From contig JAWZYU010000011.1 in assembly GCA_038380435.1 (NCBI GenBank), positions 76,009,501-76,073,500 of the forward strand: 64,000 nucleotides of DNA, written 5' to 3'. The translations under genes and the position numbers were made by a program. The notes beneath the pieces were generated by a model. That model saw only the letters and a program-made list of their open reading frames with translations. It had not been told where the DNA came from and made no database searches. Below are positions 33,308 through 45,939 of the stretch, in pieces. Origin of the DNA: Ryuthela nishihirai (taxonomy: Eukaryota; Arthropoda; Arachnida; Araneae; Heptathelidae). Each line of letters begins with the position of its first letter. The first letter of the stretch is position 1.

Positions 33308-33880
33308 ATTATTTAATAAGGTACAATATAAATTCTTAAAGATTATGGCACTCTACAATAAAGTCTATATGAATAAAATTATTTGTGATTATAAAATTCT
33401 TAATTTGATATCACTCTATATATTCACTATAGCTGATTCTATTTTTAAAATCCCAATTAATTTTACACGCTAAATGTAAAGAGTATGCTACTCGTCAATC
33501 TGGTCTTTTATTTGCAGTTCCTAGAATGCAGAAAGAAGTAGCTAGTAAGAATTCTTGATTTTAACACCTAAAATATTTAATTCCTTAGCTATTCATATTA
33601 GAGATGAACGCCCGTACAGTGTTTTCAAAATGAAAGTGAAAACTGTTATTATTATAACTGAGCCAAATATTGATGATTACTTTAAAGTTATAGAATAATA
33701 ATTTTTGTTTCTAACGGAAACACTTTCTTTTTGGTATTAAAGACATTTTATTTTAAAAATTCAATTTCGCATCTTAAATCAGCAAAGAGGTCAAAATGTT
33801 CGCTAAAATGTAACTTTAATTTATTTTGGTATATTTTATTGTTTTCTGACTTGTATATAACTATTATTATAAAAGATTTA
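33308..33880. other. No gene recognised
   Basis: A+T-rich. A short reading frame at 33,731-33,937 runs into the following SINE and is not a gene. Confidence 0.4.
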
Positions 33881-34065
33881 AATACCCTCTTAAGTAGCTG
33901 CTTGCCACAGAGTTCTGAAAGAAGCCTGTTAGGTTAATACGCCATAGAGAAGACGTGTAAGTAAGGCGAGACCACAGCAGAAAGACAGCACAAACATCCT
34001 TTCCCGGGGCTCGAATTCAAGTCCCTTCCATGAGTAGCCTAGGTCTCTAACCACAGCATCATAAA
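33881..34065 (-). mobile_element. SINE-B copy
   Basis: Same order as the copy at 45.4 kb: agtagctgcttgccacagag, a cagaaagacagcacaaacat core, then on the minus strand a tRNA-like head with the B-box region (ccccggg/gaattcaagtccc) near 34,010 and tggttagagacctagg near 34,045. Confidence 0.7.
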
Positions 34066-34884
34066 AGCTTAACGATATTAATATTTTTTTTGCGTGAGAT
34101 ATGTTTAGAGTTTATGTATAACATAAAACAAAACAGGTACATTTATTTTCATCATTAAGAAGTTATCTATCATGCTACCTCCAACTTTAAGGTTTATTTC
34201 TAAAATTGATTTCTTCGTATGAAGTTGAGCCTTTTAGGTAATATTTCGTATAGAAGTAGTATGCTAATATCTTCTAATCTACACCGAGTACTCTTTCCAT
34301 ACATTCCAACAACCGTAACTTTATTTAGGAAATCATCATATATAAAATAAGGAACAAGAGGTCGCTGTACGATAAAACTCATTTACTCAAAGAAACGTTA
34401 ACCATGGAAAATTAAAGTCTTTTTAATAAGTAATACCCAGAATTGTATTTGATGTGTAGTTTTTTTTACCTCTGAGCGGCACCTTTCTAAACGCAATAGT
34501 CAAAATAGCAAATATGTAGTAAATCCGCGAGGCTAACAGTAGCTTATTCACAGAACATACAAATAGAAAAAAAAGTATGGCAGATATAAGTAATAAAGAT
34601 AATAAGCATCTTATTACACTTACAACATATTTTTTTAAATATGGCACAGAATATCACAATTAAATATTAGAATATAATCGAATTTTCAGTCAAATATTTA
34701 AAGTCTTTACCATCCCAAAAAAGTCTTTAGGGTTTGGAAGAGACTTGAAATGAAAATTGGCGTAATATACGATTGAGGGGTTGTAAGAGAAGAATTGGGA
34801 GTGGAAGTGGAAGTGGACGTAACTGGAAGGTATAGGGGAGAGGGAACAGCCACATCTGTTTTGTTCGCTAACGGTAACGGTAAT
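34066..34884. other. No gene; a SINE-A end fragment
   Basis: A short minus-strand piece of the SINE-A 3' end (ttacctctgagcggcac) lies near 34,465-34,485. The remainder is A+T-rich with no recognised gene. Confidence 0.4.
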
Positions 34885-34942
34885 GGATGAGCAATGTTGA
34901 AATTAGTCTCCTAATGGGACTAACTTCAACATTGCCTCATCC
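34885..34942. repeat. Hairpin
   Basis: Arms ggatgagcaatgttgaaa (34,885) and ttcaacattgcctcatcc (to 34,942) pair over about 23 bases with one bulge and one mismatch. Further copies of aggatgag appear to 35,055. Confidence 0.75.
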
Positions 34943-35141
34943 TTTACTAAGTGGGAGGAGGGAGCAGTGACTTAAGTCGTAAAGGATGAGATTAAGATTT
35001 CTTAGGGATTTCATTTCCTACACCAGTCGTAAAGGATGAGGATAAGATGAGGCACTTAGAGTAACCTCATGTAGAATCCTCAGATATCTGCAAGGGGAAG
35101 AAAAAGGTTAATAATTACAAAAAGAAAAGGAGTAATACAAA

Positions 35142-35431
35142 TTATAGTTTATAGAGAAGGCCAATGTCCTCGATGAAATCAAGGAGATGGCGATAACACT
35201 GGCGCTGAAGGCTTCTGTTCTTCTGTGTTCCAAGGAGAGTTCGTGTAGTGAAATATGTGATCCCAATGGTAGCCAGCTTCCAAAGTAGTTGTGTATTGAA
35301 TCGGATGCAGCTGAGGACGTGCAATGTTTCAAGAGCAGCTAAGTGGGAGGAGGGAGTAGTGACTAAACAATTGGTGGCAATGGCCGTGAGAATAAGATCT
35401 TTTAGGAATGTCATTTCCTGAACCACAGAAA
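35142..35431 (-). CDS. Possible coding exon of an unidentified helical protein
   Basis: The minus strand, after a plausible 3' splice site (tttctgtggttcag, then gaaatgac near 35,431), opens a frame with MTFLKDLILTAIATN, SSHLAALETLHVLSC and LQRQCYRHLLDFIEDIGLL. It ends in TAA at about 35,142. The composition is helical and protein-like, reminiscent of HEAT-type repeats, but I recognise no family. A partial second copy of its beginning, again with an acceptor-like tag, lies at about 34,950-35,040 and is broken. It may be a terminal exon, a pseudogene or a chance frame. Confidence 0.3.
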
Positions 35432-35639
35432 TAGGTTTCGGTAGAAAATAAAAAATAAAACATAAACCAATTAAAACCTGATAAAATATATTAATAGCAA
35501 TAAAAGAAATTAGTGTTATCAATCAGATTAATATCGATAAAGAACATCAGCATTTTCGATATCGTCAAGAAGCCACAGCTTAATACGTTTTTTTTTTCGT
35601 AGTTTCGAAAATATTTTGATGTCATTATGCACTATTCGT

Positions 35640-36412
35640 ATGGAGTTCAGTAAGGTCGGATTGATAAAATTTTTACGTTTTCGACCATAGTTATTCCTGA
35701 CTGTTGGTATCTTGAATTCAACAGATGTTTTGTATCATGGTACACAGTGGTTTCCCAAGGATCGATTGATGATGATGATGGTGATTTTGCTAACATGGTG
35801 GTCAATAGGAAGCTTATGATCTGTAGAGATTTTTTGATGGATTGATTATATTTGTAGGACGATTGAATTGGCAAAACTTTCATTAATTTAAAATAAGACG
35901 TTTCGCGTAATGCTTGATTTCCAGTTTTAAAGATACAGTTTTTGATAATTGATTTTTGAATATTATAAATTTTTCTCACAAAAGAGCAACATATATTACC
36001 ACAGATTAAGATACCGTGTTCCAAAGATTAAGATACCGTGTTCCGTGTAGTTAAGTAGTTAATTATAAATTCACCTAGTGACAAATAAACAAGTCTAGAG
36101 ACATTAAAAGGAAGGTAGTAATTAATCTTATACAGAACAGATGAACAATATCGCAATTTGTTGCAGATGAAGGTGATTGTTTTTCCAACGAGACAATTCG
36201 TCTATGAAGCGACCAAGGTAATTAAAATTAGAAAGTCTCTCAAAAGTATCACAATTGCATAAGCTAATATCAGGATTTTGCTTTTCAAAGTATGGACACA
36301 ATTGAGAGTGAAGCAAATAGGAAAAGTCTCGTAGATTTGATGATACGGTGTCCGGAAGTACATGACCATAGATTTCTTTTAATTTAAATATGTTGGTACT
36401 ATGAATTGGCAA
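35640..36412 (-). pseudogene. Decayed jockey/CR1-like LINE, RT C-terminal part
   Basis: Two minus-strand frames fit one C-terminal RT segment. At 36,412-36,128: CDTFERLSNFNYLGRFIDE and RWKNNHLHLQQ, i.e. the 'FNYLGVxIDexLsWkxHi' motif. At 36,024-35,647: HGILICGN, KIYNIQKSIIKN, and later YHDTKHLLNSRYQ, matching 'YGIxxWG', 'KIQKKiIR' and 'YNTRxK'. This arrangement is typical of jockey- and CR1-type LINEs in arthropods. The segment between is shifted and deleted. The YADD region and endonuclease are not seen. Confidence 0.6.
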
Positions 36413-37990
36413 AATTATTTAGTTATACACCAAAAATATTAGTGGTCAACAAATTGGAAGACACGAGCCAGATTCATTATATTGATTTTTGTTTTATGAG
36501 CCGCAAGTTCTTTTCAATGAGCCGTGGGTTAGAAGGGTCTGATCTAGAAGCTCAATTGCGCTTGTCCTGGTTTTTCATGCAACATGCAAACTCATATACA
36601 TAGATATTCCTGCTGGTTTAATAGTCAGGTACACTAACCACTAGGCCTAGTATTAGCTAGTGGTTTGCGCATCTGAGTACTAAACCAGCGTCATATCAGT
36701 TATAAGTTTATAACTGATATGACGTTATATAGTTTTCAATATCAGAACTCCCAAACAGTGTCTTTTAACACCTTTCCAAATTTTCTTTAGGAAGTCTCAT
36801 TTCCTAGCATAACCTATAATGATGTAAAAATAGAAGAAATGAGATCCACTGGACACAAGAATCAAAATCTCCGGTGAAAAATCAGTTAATATTCTACTTA
36901 GCATGAACACGAAAATAGCGTCCTTTTATGATGGTACATAACAGGAAAAATTGACATGCAGAGAAATTGTAAGGCTCTGTGGGAAAGGGAAAACAGTTGA
37001 AATTAGTCGATAAATATAATCACTCAATTTTTCTTTATTCAAATGAACAAAGAAAATGCAATACAGTAAATAGAAAAAGAAAAATCAAGGATTTTTTTTT
37101 TAAATTCTTACAATTAAAATCAAGGATCAGTTAGATTCTCCAGGTTTCTATTGCTTAAACGCAGATTATAAAGCATCGATATAAGTTTCATGTAAGTAAT
37201 ATAATAAAGGACATACAGTAAAATGACGCAAAATATTTTTAGAAGATTTTTACCATCAAACAAATAAGACGCTGCAAACCTTGAACTCTATCAAAATTGA
37301 GATATATCATACTCATTTAAATGTTGAAAATCTTACTATATCAGAACTCCTAAGCAGAGTGCTTTTAACACCTTTTTTTAACTTATTTCATAAGTCTCAT
37401 CGATCAGCGATACCTATAGTGTTTTAAATATTCCAGGGACCAAATGCACGGTCTGTCTTCGCATTTTATCTTTGTTCTTCTTAGGTACGGTAGAAAATAA
37501 ATCCTTGTTTTTTTCTGTAGAAACTCTTTGTTTTTGTCCACCTCAAACCAATTTTAATTTATTAACATAAAAAGTAATTTTTTAAAAATGTTTAATTTCC
37601 TAATACTGAAGACACCTTCGTTTCTTCTTTATAATAGTACAAGGGGAGTCTAATACGAAACATGTTTTACAGTTTCGTGTGAACATTGATGTTGCTTTTA
37701 TCAAACATCTCACAAACCAATAGTTCTATATGATATTTGCAGTAAACCCAAACCTAATAAAGTGTGTCTAAAAACTTGTTATCAACTATTCTTTTGATTT
37801 GTAAAATCTAAATAAAATATAACCTATTTTATTAGTAAAATATGAAATATGCTGGGTTTTTTCCTTTTAAATTCCAATTAGTAATGCCGATATATTTACA
37901 TTCATATACTATTAACCCACAATAATACTCTTTATTGAAGAGTTCGAAAATAATCTTCTGTGATTATTTTGCATATTTCAAATATACAGA
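36413..37990. other. Gene-free stretch with tRNA-like heads, hairpin and a direct repeat
   Basis: tRNA-like strings occur at 36,610-36,650 (minus: cctagtggttagtgtacctg) and 36,652-36,690 (plus: tagtggtttgcgcatctgag). A hairpin with perfect 16-base arms and a 4-base loop lies at 36,689-36,724. A direct repeat about 600 bp apart (atatcagaactcc...ttttaacacctttt) is at 36,740-36,840 and 37,338-37,440. No gene is seen. Confidence 0.5.
36740..37440. repeat. Direct repeat pair about 600 bp apart
   Basis: Both copies read atatcagaactcc, then tcttttaacacctttt (or a close variant), then agtctcat and a tacctata-like end, over about 100 bp each. The sequence between copies does not look like a transposon. 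Confidence 0.55.
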
Positions 37991-37994
37991 GCCC

Positions 37995-39662
37995 TGAATC
38001 AACCATGAACTACTGAGGCTCAACCAGATTGTGTAATTTAGTTCTCCAAACATGTCTGTCCTGAGCTATAGCTGCTGCATTTTGGCCACTGCAGAGCAAT
38101 TCTAACGAGGTCCTCATTGTCGGCTCACCGCATATCACCCCTTTTATTTGAAGCCTTTAGGCACATTGTTCATAGCCCTATGCATTAATTCGTAGTTATT
38201 CATATGGGAAACATGGCCAAACCAATGCAGTCTCTCTCTGCACAATATGCTGCTCAGAGGTGGTTGCAAACTCCTTCGCTTAACTTTATAATTGTACAAG
38301 GGGTTTGGGCAGAAGGTAAAACAACCTAGTGCCTAAAACATTCCATAATCATTTAGAATCATAGGCATCAAGTTCTCTGTTATCTTCTTTACAAAGGTTC
38401 CATGCTTCGCTAGCATAATTAACTTTTTAAAAGAATAAAACTATTGTATAGTCCTATTTTAGTCTTAAGATGTATTCGCATAATTTTCCGAACTGTCAAT
38501 AAATTTCAAAAGTCCTAGTACATATCCCTATTCTTCCGTTTAATACATGCCATGTATCACTAGTATCTGTTCAATAGCAATCAAGGTAATTAAACTGAGG
38601 CACTTGATCAAGGGTGAAACCATTTAAAATAACTGAACCACATAATGACTGACCAATTTTCATCACTCTATTTTTCTCTCTATTTATCACCTATCCTTAC
38701 TCTTTACTACCAGTCTCATCAAAAGCTCTAATGAAAGAGTTTATCTCACCAACATAATTTGCGAAAAGGGACAAATCATCAGCATAATGTAAATCAGAAA
38801 TTTGAAATCTTTTGGACCATTTAAAGCCCAAATCTTCTCCTTGAAGTGAATTAGGCATAGCATAATCAATAACCAAACTAAAGATAAAAGGAATCAAATT
38901 CCACTCAAGTGGAATTCTAGTTGTGATGCTAAAGCAATTGCTACTAGACTTATCAACTCAAACACATAATTCAGGGTTATTTTAGAGAGCTTTCGTTATG
39001 CTAATTAGTTTTTCAGGTATGCCATATGATGTCACTGTCACAAAAAAATTACGACTATCAACAGAATAAAAAACCTTTTTTAAAATCTGCAAATTAGTAA
39101 CTGAAAGTCTAAACATTAAACATTTCTCATGAATCTGCCTAACGAAAGAAAAACTGATCTATACATCTCCTACCACTTCTGAATCCACACTGCTCATCAT
39201 TCAGTTGTACATCAATCAAATTATTAATTCTGTTAAACACAATCATGCAAAGACTTTACCTGGAACATAAAGTACACTGAATGAAATTACTACTGAAATA
39301 CTACTACAGTTATCATAAGAACTACGACATTTCTTTTAAATTGGGTTAATTGTCCTGGCAAAATCCTTTGGAACAACACTTTTATCACAACAAATATTCA
39401 AAATTTCAGTCAGCCATGCGGTAATAGAAAGATTCCCAGATGAAATCATTTCAGTAGTAATTTCATCTACTTCTCGGTATTTATGTAGTCAAATTTAGAG
39501 ATGGCCTAACAAACTTAGCCAATATTATAGGGCCAACATTAAGCCCAAGATGCCTCTATCAACATTAAAAACAATGGGAGTAGAACTAACCACATTGTTT
39601 AGAACATCACTGAAATGCTCAGCCCACCTAGTCATGAGAGAATCCTCACTTTCAATAACACA
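37995..39662 (-). mobile_element. Old RTE-type LINE copy L6, 5'-truncated
   Basis: The 3' end starts with atgaactactgaggctcaacc. RT remnants run through the region equivalent to YADDLSLFA (near 38,770) and FKKAFDS to the SVMARWAEHF equivalent (agtcatgagagaatcctcac), stopping near 39,660. It has many stops and indels and is clearly older than L1, L8 and L9. Confidence 0.75.
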
Positions 39663-39664
39663 GG

Positions 39665-40150
39665 GAGGCGGAAAAACGGAACTGTTTTAAAAGATAATTG
39701 GAAAATTCTTTTTTTTTAATTAGATTGTTACTAATAAAATATTATAATTCGCATTTTACAAATCCTTAGATTTTAATTCATATCATTAGAGGGCACTAAA
39801 TAAGGAAAAGGTGAAATTTTAGCGCTTAATGTAAATGTTTTGTTTTTGGCAGAAATCTGAAATTTCTGTGGTAGAGTGTGAAGGTCATGAGGTTTGCATT
39901 TGCAACAAAAAGGCGGCCCCTACAACCAGGGAGGTGTGACGCGCAGTTGTTTTGAGATGATGATTGGAATAATCTTTTTCTTTTCAGTTGGATAACTGCT
40001 AATTAGATATTATAATTCATGTTTTTCAAATCCTTAGGTAGTTCTAATTTACATCGTTAGCGGGGAAATATATTGCAAGTGATCTGTTCATGGTAGAAAT
40101 TTGAAATTTTCCAAGAGATGTCCCTTTTCCCGGAGGAGTTTGAGAAAAAC
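39665..40150 (+). repeat. Dispersed repeat R, copy 2, with two tandem sub-units
   Basis: Two related sub-units about 265 bp apart begin ctgttttaaaagataattgg and ttgttttgagatgatgattgg. Each is followed by attataattc and acaaatccttag strings and ends with a ggcagaaatctgaaattt- or ggtagaaatttgaaattt-like block. A reverse-strand relative lies at 23,800-24,140. It lies between LINE copies L6 and L7. Confidence 0.6.
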
Positions 40151-40227
40151 AGCGTTATAAATTTGAGACTAAAACGACAAATATTTTTATGTTGCATAAG
40201 TATTTTTAGGTTTATCTCATGAACGCA

Positions 40228-41301
40228 TCTTCAGTATCTGTTCAACAGTAACCAAGGTAATTAAATTGAGACATTGCTCAAGGGTGCAATCCTTCAAAAC
40301 AACTGAACTCCATCCTGACTTACCAATTTTCAACACTTCAGTTTTCTCTCTGTTTATCACCAAACCTACTCTACTATCGTCTCATCAACAATTCTAATGA
40401 AACAGTTCATCTCACCAACATAATTTTCCGAAAGTGTCAAATCATCAGCATTACATAAATCAGAGACTTTGAAATCTCTAGACCATTTAACGCCAAAATG
40501 TTTCCCTTGCAGAGAATTAGGCATAACATAATCATTAACCAAACTACAAAACACACTCCAATCGAATTCTAATTGTAATGCTAAAGCAATTACTACAAGA
40601 CTTACCAATAGAGTGTGATATAGTTTGTTTTATAATAACACATAACTCAGTGTTATTATAGGGAACTTCCGTTAAGATAATTAATTTGTCAGGCATTCTA
40701 TGCAATGTCGTGGTCAAGCAAACACTACGACTATCAACAGAGTCCAAAGCCTTTTTAAAATTTACAAACATAAGTACTGTTACTACTATTTTAAATAAAA
40801 TATTAGTATTTGCATTTTACCAATCATCCATAATTTGATTTAAAACTTTTAAAGAGTACAAAAGTAGGTAAACGAAACACATCATTCTCTTAAAAACAAG
40901 ATTCCCATATGTGTCAAAGACGATATGCGTTCTGCTAGTTTCTCATGCAAAATACTATTTAGTATCAGGTACAATTATTGATTGTATTGCTGTTCAGATG
41001 TTTGCTCTACCAAGCAATCAAGCAAAGATTTCTATCAAATTTCAACTGATCTTTCAGGCGTTTATTAAACACTCCATTGCTTTCTTTAGGACAAGTAGGA
41101 AGTTGATTCAATTTATTCCTGCACACCTTTTTTCAAAAATGTGCTATTACTCAAATGACTCTGTGTCATCTGCTCCTTTTTATCCCCAAAAAGTACAGTT
41201 TGTTTGAAGAATAGTGTGTTTAAAATGGTCCCAATTCTCATCAACCTCAGATGCACGCAAACCACGGTTGTCATAATGACTAAATATCATAAAAGGCTTT
41301 A
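40228..41301 (-). mobile_element. Old RTE-type LINE copy L7 fragment
   Basis: Contains decayed RT (CNADDLTLSE replaces YADDLALLA near 40,440; VNFKKALDSVDS near 40,750) and then linker sequence up to the region equivalent to KAYHDRLLSHY. It overlaps L6 in element coordinates, so it is a separate insertion. An A+T-rich block at 40,780-40,960 has been inserted or has diverged. Both ends are lost. Confidence 0.7.
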
Positions 41302-42879
41302 TTTTTCAAACCTCTCTCTTCTACCAATCGAAAATAGACTTTGAAACTGAACTTGGTCAGGAGACAGCTTGTTATCAAACGTTTTGGGCCCTTTCATTTT
41401 ATGTAAGTGGAAATCCCCATTTTAAATTCCATAATTTGAAAAATACTACAGGAAATAAATTATAAATTTCAATCACATTTATCCAAAGCTAGATTTTAAT
41501 CAACATTTTCTTTTTCATTTAAAAAGATACTGAACTTATATATTTGACAGCAGGTGCTGTGCTATGATATTTTTAAATAACAAAGATATTGCTGTTCCAA
41601 AAATGATGGAGACTAAAAAAAATTACACAGATTTCTAAAATTATTTCAATTTAGCTGAATGATTGTTACAGTTTTAGAGTAAAATTTTACGTCTTGCAAC
41701 ACTACTGTTAAATGTTTCAGCTTCCAGAACGCTTTAAATATTACAAATAATACTGCTCAAAAAGAGATTTGAGGATTTTTTTTAAGATTCTTTTTGGTGA
41801 TGTTTTGCCAAAAGACTTTCCAAAGTTGTATAGCTTTGAATACAACTTTTAATTCACACAACATGGAGGTGACCCAATACTTTAATAAATTTGTCTGCAT
41901 GAAAATACTCCCTCAAAGAAAAATGGATGTACTTTATAGATTTGAGGGTGCTGAATCCGAAGCTGGCATCTAAATGTTTATATCAGGCACTATTTTCGTC
42001 TGAGGGCATATATGTAGAGTATTAGGATGTAATATGTTGCTAAAGCTACATTTCTTATATTCACACCTGATTTTTTTTTCCACATTTAATGGGAGCAGTC
42101 TCGGGTGAGCATAGAGATTGGTTCCATCAAGACATATCCTAAATGGAAAAAGGATTTAGTGGCAAATTGAACGAGAGCATGTTGGCGCGACGACTGTGTG
42201 CCTTGTAAGCGAGTGGCTCCAGAGATAAAATATAAGCGACGAAAGGCAACAAAATAATTTTTTGTGTAAATATTTACAAGAATGGGGATTTATTTGTGTC
42301 AGCTTTAACTTTTTATAATGTAAATGAATATTTGGTAAAAATAGTATTTTTAAAATTAAACCCTTATCTTTAGAAACTGTAGGCGATAGAATAAATCGTC
42401 TGTCAGAGTCGGATTCAGCACCCTCAAAAACATAACAATTAGACAAAACTTTGGAAGGGAGGGAAAAAAGTTTTTTTTTGCAAACCAGATTAATTTATAA
42501 TAATTTGTTCACTCCCAGAGCAAAAGAAAGTAAGGAAGAAAATATTTGAACTTTAAAATGAATATATTTAATTTGTAAATGATACTGCATACTGAATAAC
42601 ATAAATTATGTGATGTATAATGATAATTCATTACCATTATACATACCAATATTAAGAGTATTTGGTAATTTGGTAACAAAGCTGTTTTACTTATCGTTTA
42701 AATTCCCACATCCATTTAGATTGCATTATTTCTATGCTTTACGATTGTAAAAGTAAACAATATAAATTTTTTTTTATAGAATTCCTTATATATATATATA
42801 CATTTTGGAATTCCATAAAACAAAATTCAAAATGTTCTAAAATTTCACTTAAAACTAATCCTTCTCACTCCCATCAGTC
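41302..42879. other. No gene recognised
   Basis: A+T-rich, with a (TA)n run at 42,790-42,802. Strings around 'gtgctgaatccgaagc' (41,949) and its approximate complement 'gtcggattcagcaccctc' (42,407) hint at an inverted repeat spanning about 480 bp, but intermediate sequence was not aligned. Confidence 0.35.
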
Positions 42880-43025
42880 CTAAGTGGACTAATATCAGCA
42901 CATAATATTTACATCTTTAATGGCTGTTTTAAATTTACTCTTAAGAAATCTTTCATTAAAGCAATCACATCTTTAAAGAGCATCGCTGGCTGCTACACAA
43001 CAATCTCACATTCTGCGTAAGCTTT
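42880..43025 (-). mobile_element. Small RTE-type LINE endonuclease fragment
   Basis: Similar by eye to the minus-strand endonuclease region that contains 'attcaagtctttaatgct' and 'agaaacctttcattaatgca' in copy L1. Here it reads tacatctttaatggctgtt and aagaaatctttcattaaagca. It is more diverged than the other copies. Confidence 0.5.
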
Positions 43026-43084
43026 TCATCATCGTAAACTCAGAGATTACTCTTCCTTATATCACTCCCACCTTTCCGTCTTAT

Positions 43085-43362
43085 CTCAACCCCCACTCTG
43101 CTCTCAGTCAGATAAGGGATAACAACGGGCTTGGAAAGTTTGCCGTCCGTCGGATGAGACGTAAAACCGTGGTCCCCTGTTCAGGATAGCCATATTCTGA
43201 GCACGTACCTTGACGGGAAGCTGCCACCTGTCTCCTAACAGTTCCCCGGTGCGTACCCTTCCCCCAGCCTTCTCTGAGCCCTTTGGGTCCTTGTGGCCTG
43301 GGCATTTAGCTCATTGTGTGCTAAACTCTGCCTCTCAGACGTTAAACAACCCAAACCTTTAA
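43085..43362 (+). mobile_element. SINE-A copy
   Basis: Core gggcttggaaagtttgccgt, ccgtcggatgagac and the end ctcagacgttaaacaaccc. The tRNA-like head is missing or replaced. A minus-strand frame across it is a shadow. Confidence 0.75.
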
Positions 43363-43864
43363 TATTTTGCAAAAACACAATGTCCAACATATAACTGAAG
43401 AATTATTACAGATGATCTATGTAGGCAACCAACATCTTCCCATTTGAGTTAATTGAGAAAAGAAACTGCATTTTACGGACTCTGAAACAGAAGTTGATTG
43501 ATTGTGAGATGTACGACTGGACGTTGTAAATATAAATGATCATCCAATTACACTTTTACACTATTTTTATAACATGAATAATTGTTACTGCCTTTAGCTA
43601 TTTTTCTGGTGCTGATTTCCGATCTGGCCTTAAAAAATGGCTAGCGCGTCACGTTTTTATGTTATTGTTCACTTTGACTTCTATTAAGATCTTCCTATAC
43701 CAACACCTCCAGGCAACTGGAAGGGTACTAGATATTTTACTTTTTGTGGCTAGCAACACTGATTGCCAAGTGGGAGAAAATATGTAACAGTAGCCTATCC
43801 TCAGACCCCATTCTTATTGTTTTCATTGTAAGAGGAACACGTGCTGTACGTTGAAGAGTGAATT
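43363..43864. other. No gene recognised
   Basis: Mixed A+T-rich sequence between a SINE and a gene-family fragment. No exon or repeat boundary is evident. Confidence 0.35.
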
Positions 43865-44089
43865 TTGGCGTTTAAATGGCACAAAGGCAACGTCGCGGAT
43901 ATGTTAAATGTGCCAGATAAGTTTTGTTATGTGAGTGGAAATTATATTTTAAAATCCCAGGGTCGTTCTTTAACAAAGATTGTGAAGAAAGCCAATAACT
44001 TGTATTTTGGATGTCATGTTGGAGATCAGGACAAAACATGGACTCCACATATGTGCTGCATTTTGTGTTTTGTGGGCCCGAATGGTTGA
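43865..44089 (+). pseudogene. N-terminal fragment of the same uncharacterised family as at 19-21 kb
   Basis: The frame reads ADMLNVPDKFCYVSGNYIL, RSLTKIVKKANNLYFGCHVG and DQDKTWTPHMCC, then leaves the family at about 44,070. The motifs RSxTxIVKKA, YFGCxVGDQDKTW and the CxxC match the N-terminus of the pseudogene at 18,950-20,960. It represents a second, independent member that is cut short. The promoter and the start codon context are not evident. Confidence 0.65.
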
Positions 44090-45317
44090 AAGGTACATAC
44101 ACTTTTATCGACCAGATATTTAAGAGGTTATCGTTATCATCAGAAACGTTTCTTAAACGAGATTTACTAGAACTATCAAATTCGATATTCCTCTTAACCT
44201 ATTAACTTAAATTATGGTAAGGGTGCAACATATTTAATTATACTAGGAAAATGAGATTAGCAGTGAAACGAGAATATTTCTCAAAAACCCAGACAGAAAA
44301 GAGAGGGAAATTACCAAATCAAGTATAATTCCTATATTTAGCATAACTGAGGTAATGTTGAAAGAGACTGAACTTGATAAGCCAGAAAAATGCGATAAAC
44401 ACGAAAAACATTGCTTCTCGAAGAAACCGTACAGAGAGGAGAGAACATCGCGAAAGTTGGAATAGTGTTCTGCTTTAGTACAGTTAAACCAATGCTTAAG
44501 GCATGGAAACTAGAAGAAAATATATTTAGAAATTAAATAGAGTGTATACTTTTGTTAAAACGTAATGAATGATAAGGCTTTATAAGGATGAAGAAAAAAT
44601 ACACTTAATGAAAATCCCATATAAGAAATTAAAAAATATATTTTTTTTTTAGAAAATCAGAAATAAAACTGATCGAAATCCACTACGTATTTTAGAGAGA
44701 TTGCAATTGTAATTTTTTTTTGTTTCACTACGGAGAAGGCATTTATTTTATCCCGAAACAACTAACTGAATTGACTCGAACTTGAACTGCATTCGAGCAA
44801 TGCCTGGTAAATATTTAATATATAATAATTTAAGCGTAACGTAAAATTAATTGACATGAAACTGACCGTTGAGAAGATAAAGTAGAAACAACAGTGTGAA
44901 GGTTCTCTCTCAACCTCAACATCTCCCTCCTTCACTTTCGGGAAGACTGAAGACAGAGTCCGAAATGTCTGGTAGCTTATGGCACTCTAAATCACTTAAT
45001 TTCATATATAACTTGCTACACTTGCCTCGTAAGATATTGTAGGACAATCATTTATACTTTCCTGTTTATAAGTGATTAAAATGACCATGAGTAAAACTAT
45101 ATTGTAATCAATGCCGTTCCTTACGTTTTAAACTTTCCCTTGAGAAATAATTCATTAGATTGGTCACTTAATCAGACAGACAAAGGGGACTAATAGTTTT
45201 ATGAAATCCAGAAACAGACGAACAAAAAACAATAAGAAGACAGGTATAAATGAAACACTGACATAAAAAAAGACTAGATCAATAAGCCAAATAGATGGAC
45301 TAAAAAAAATAAAAAAA
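44090..45317. other. No gene recognised
   Basis: A+T-rich. Nothing with coding character beyond the fragment at its left edge. Confidence 0.35.
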
Positions 45318-45512
45318 AATACCTCCTCAAGCAGCTGCTTGCCACAGAGGTCTGACAGGAGCCCGTCAGTTTATATGCCACAGTAGGAGATCTGAGAGGA
45401 TGGCAGGACCTCAGCAGAAAAACGACACACACATCCATGCCTAATCCGGGGCTCGAACCCAGGTCCCTTAGATCACTAGCCAAGCGTGCTAACCACTCAG
45501 TACATTTATTTC
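45318..45512 (-). mobile_element. SINE-B with complete tRNA-like head
   Basis: On the minus strand: agtggttagcacgcttgg (A-box region), gggacctgggttcgagcccc (B box) and the body ending ctgtggcaagcagctgcttg. The head resembles a Leu/Ser-type tRNA by its 'gagtggttagcgcg' form in the 46.7-kb copy. It is a good reference copy for the family. Confidence 0.8.
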
Positions 45513-45939
45513 TTTCCATTCAGAGGAAAGAATATTCCCTCTGGAAAGTGTCAACCATATCATTCACTCCAAACTAAGTCGAACCTGTCTGGATCGCTAG
45601 AAATATAGCACTACATAATTGTCTTTCATTGCATTTAAAGTTGTGTACTAAAAGCTAATAATTAGGCTGATAACTTGAATCTACATACATAAATTCTCCC
45701 TTATTATGAATTTGCAACAAAGAATTAAAGTAAAACACCCATTTAACAGAATAATGTTCAGACAAAATCCAATTTATTCTTTGGGGTTTAGAAAAATAGG
45801 GCGAAAAAAATGTTTGAATTTCATTTCAGTTAAATGTTTTTACTCATAGAGAAGAAAAAATGATTCAGTAGATGCTTTCCCACTCGCAAAACAGAAAAAC
45901 TGTTCCAGTAGATGTTTTTATACGAAAACGAATGCATCT

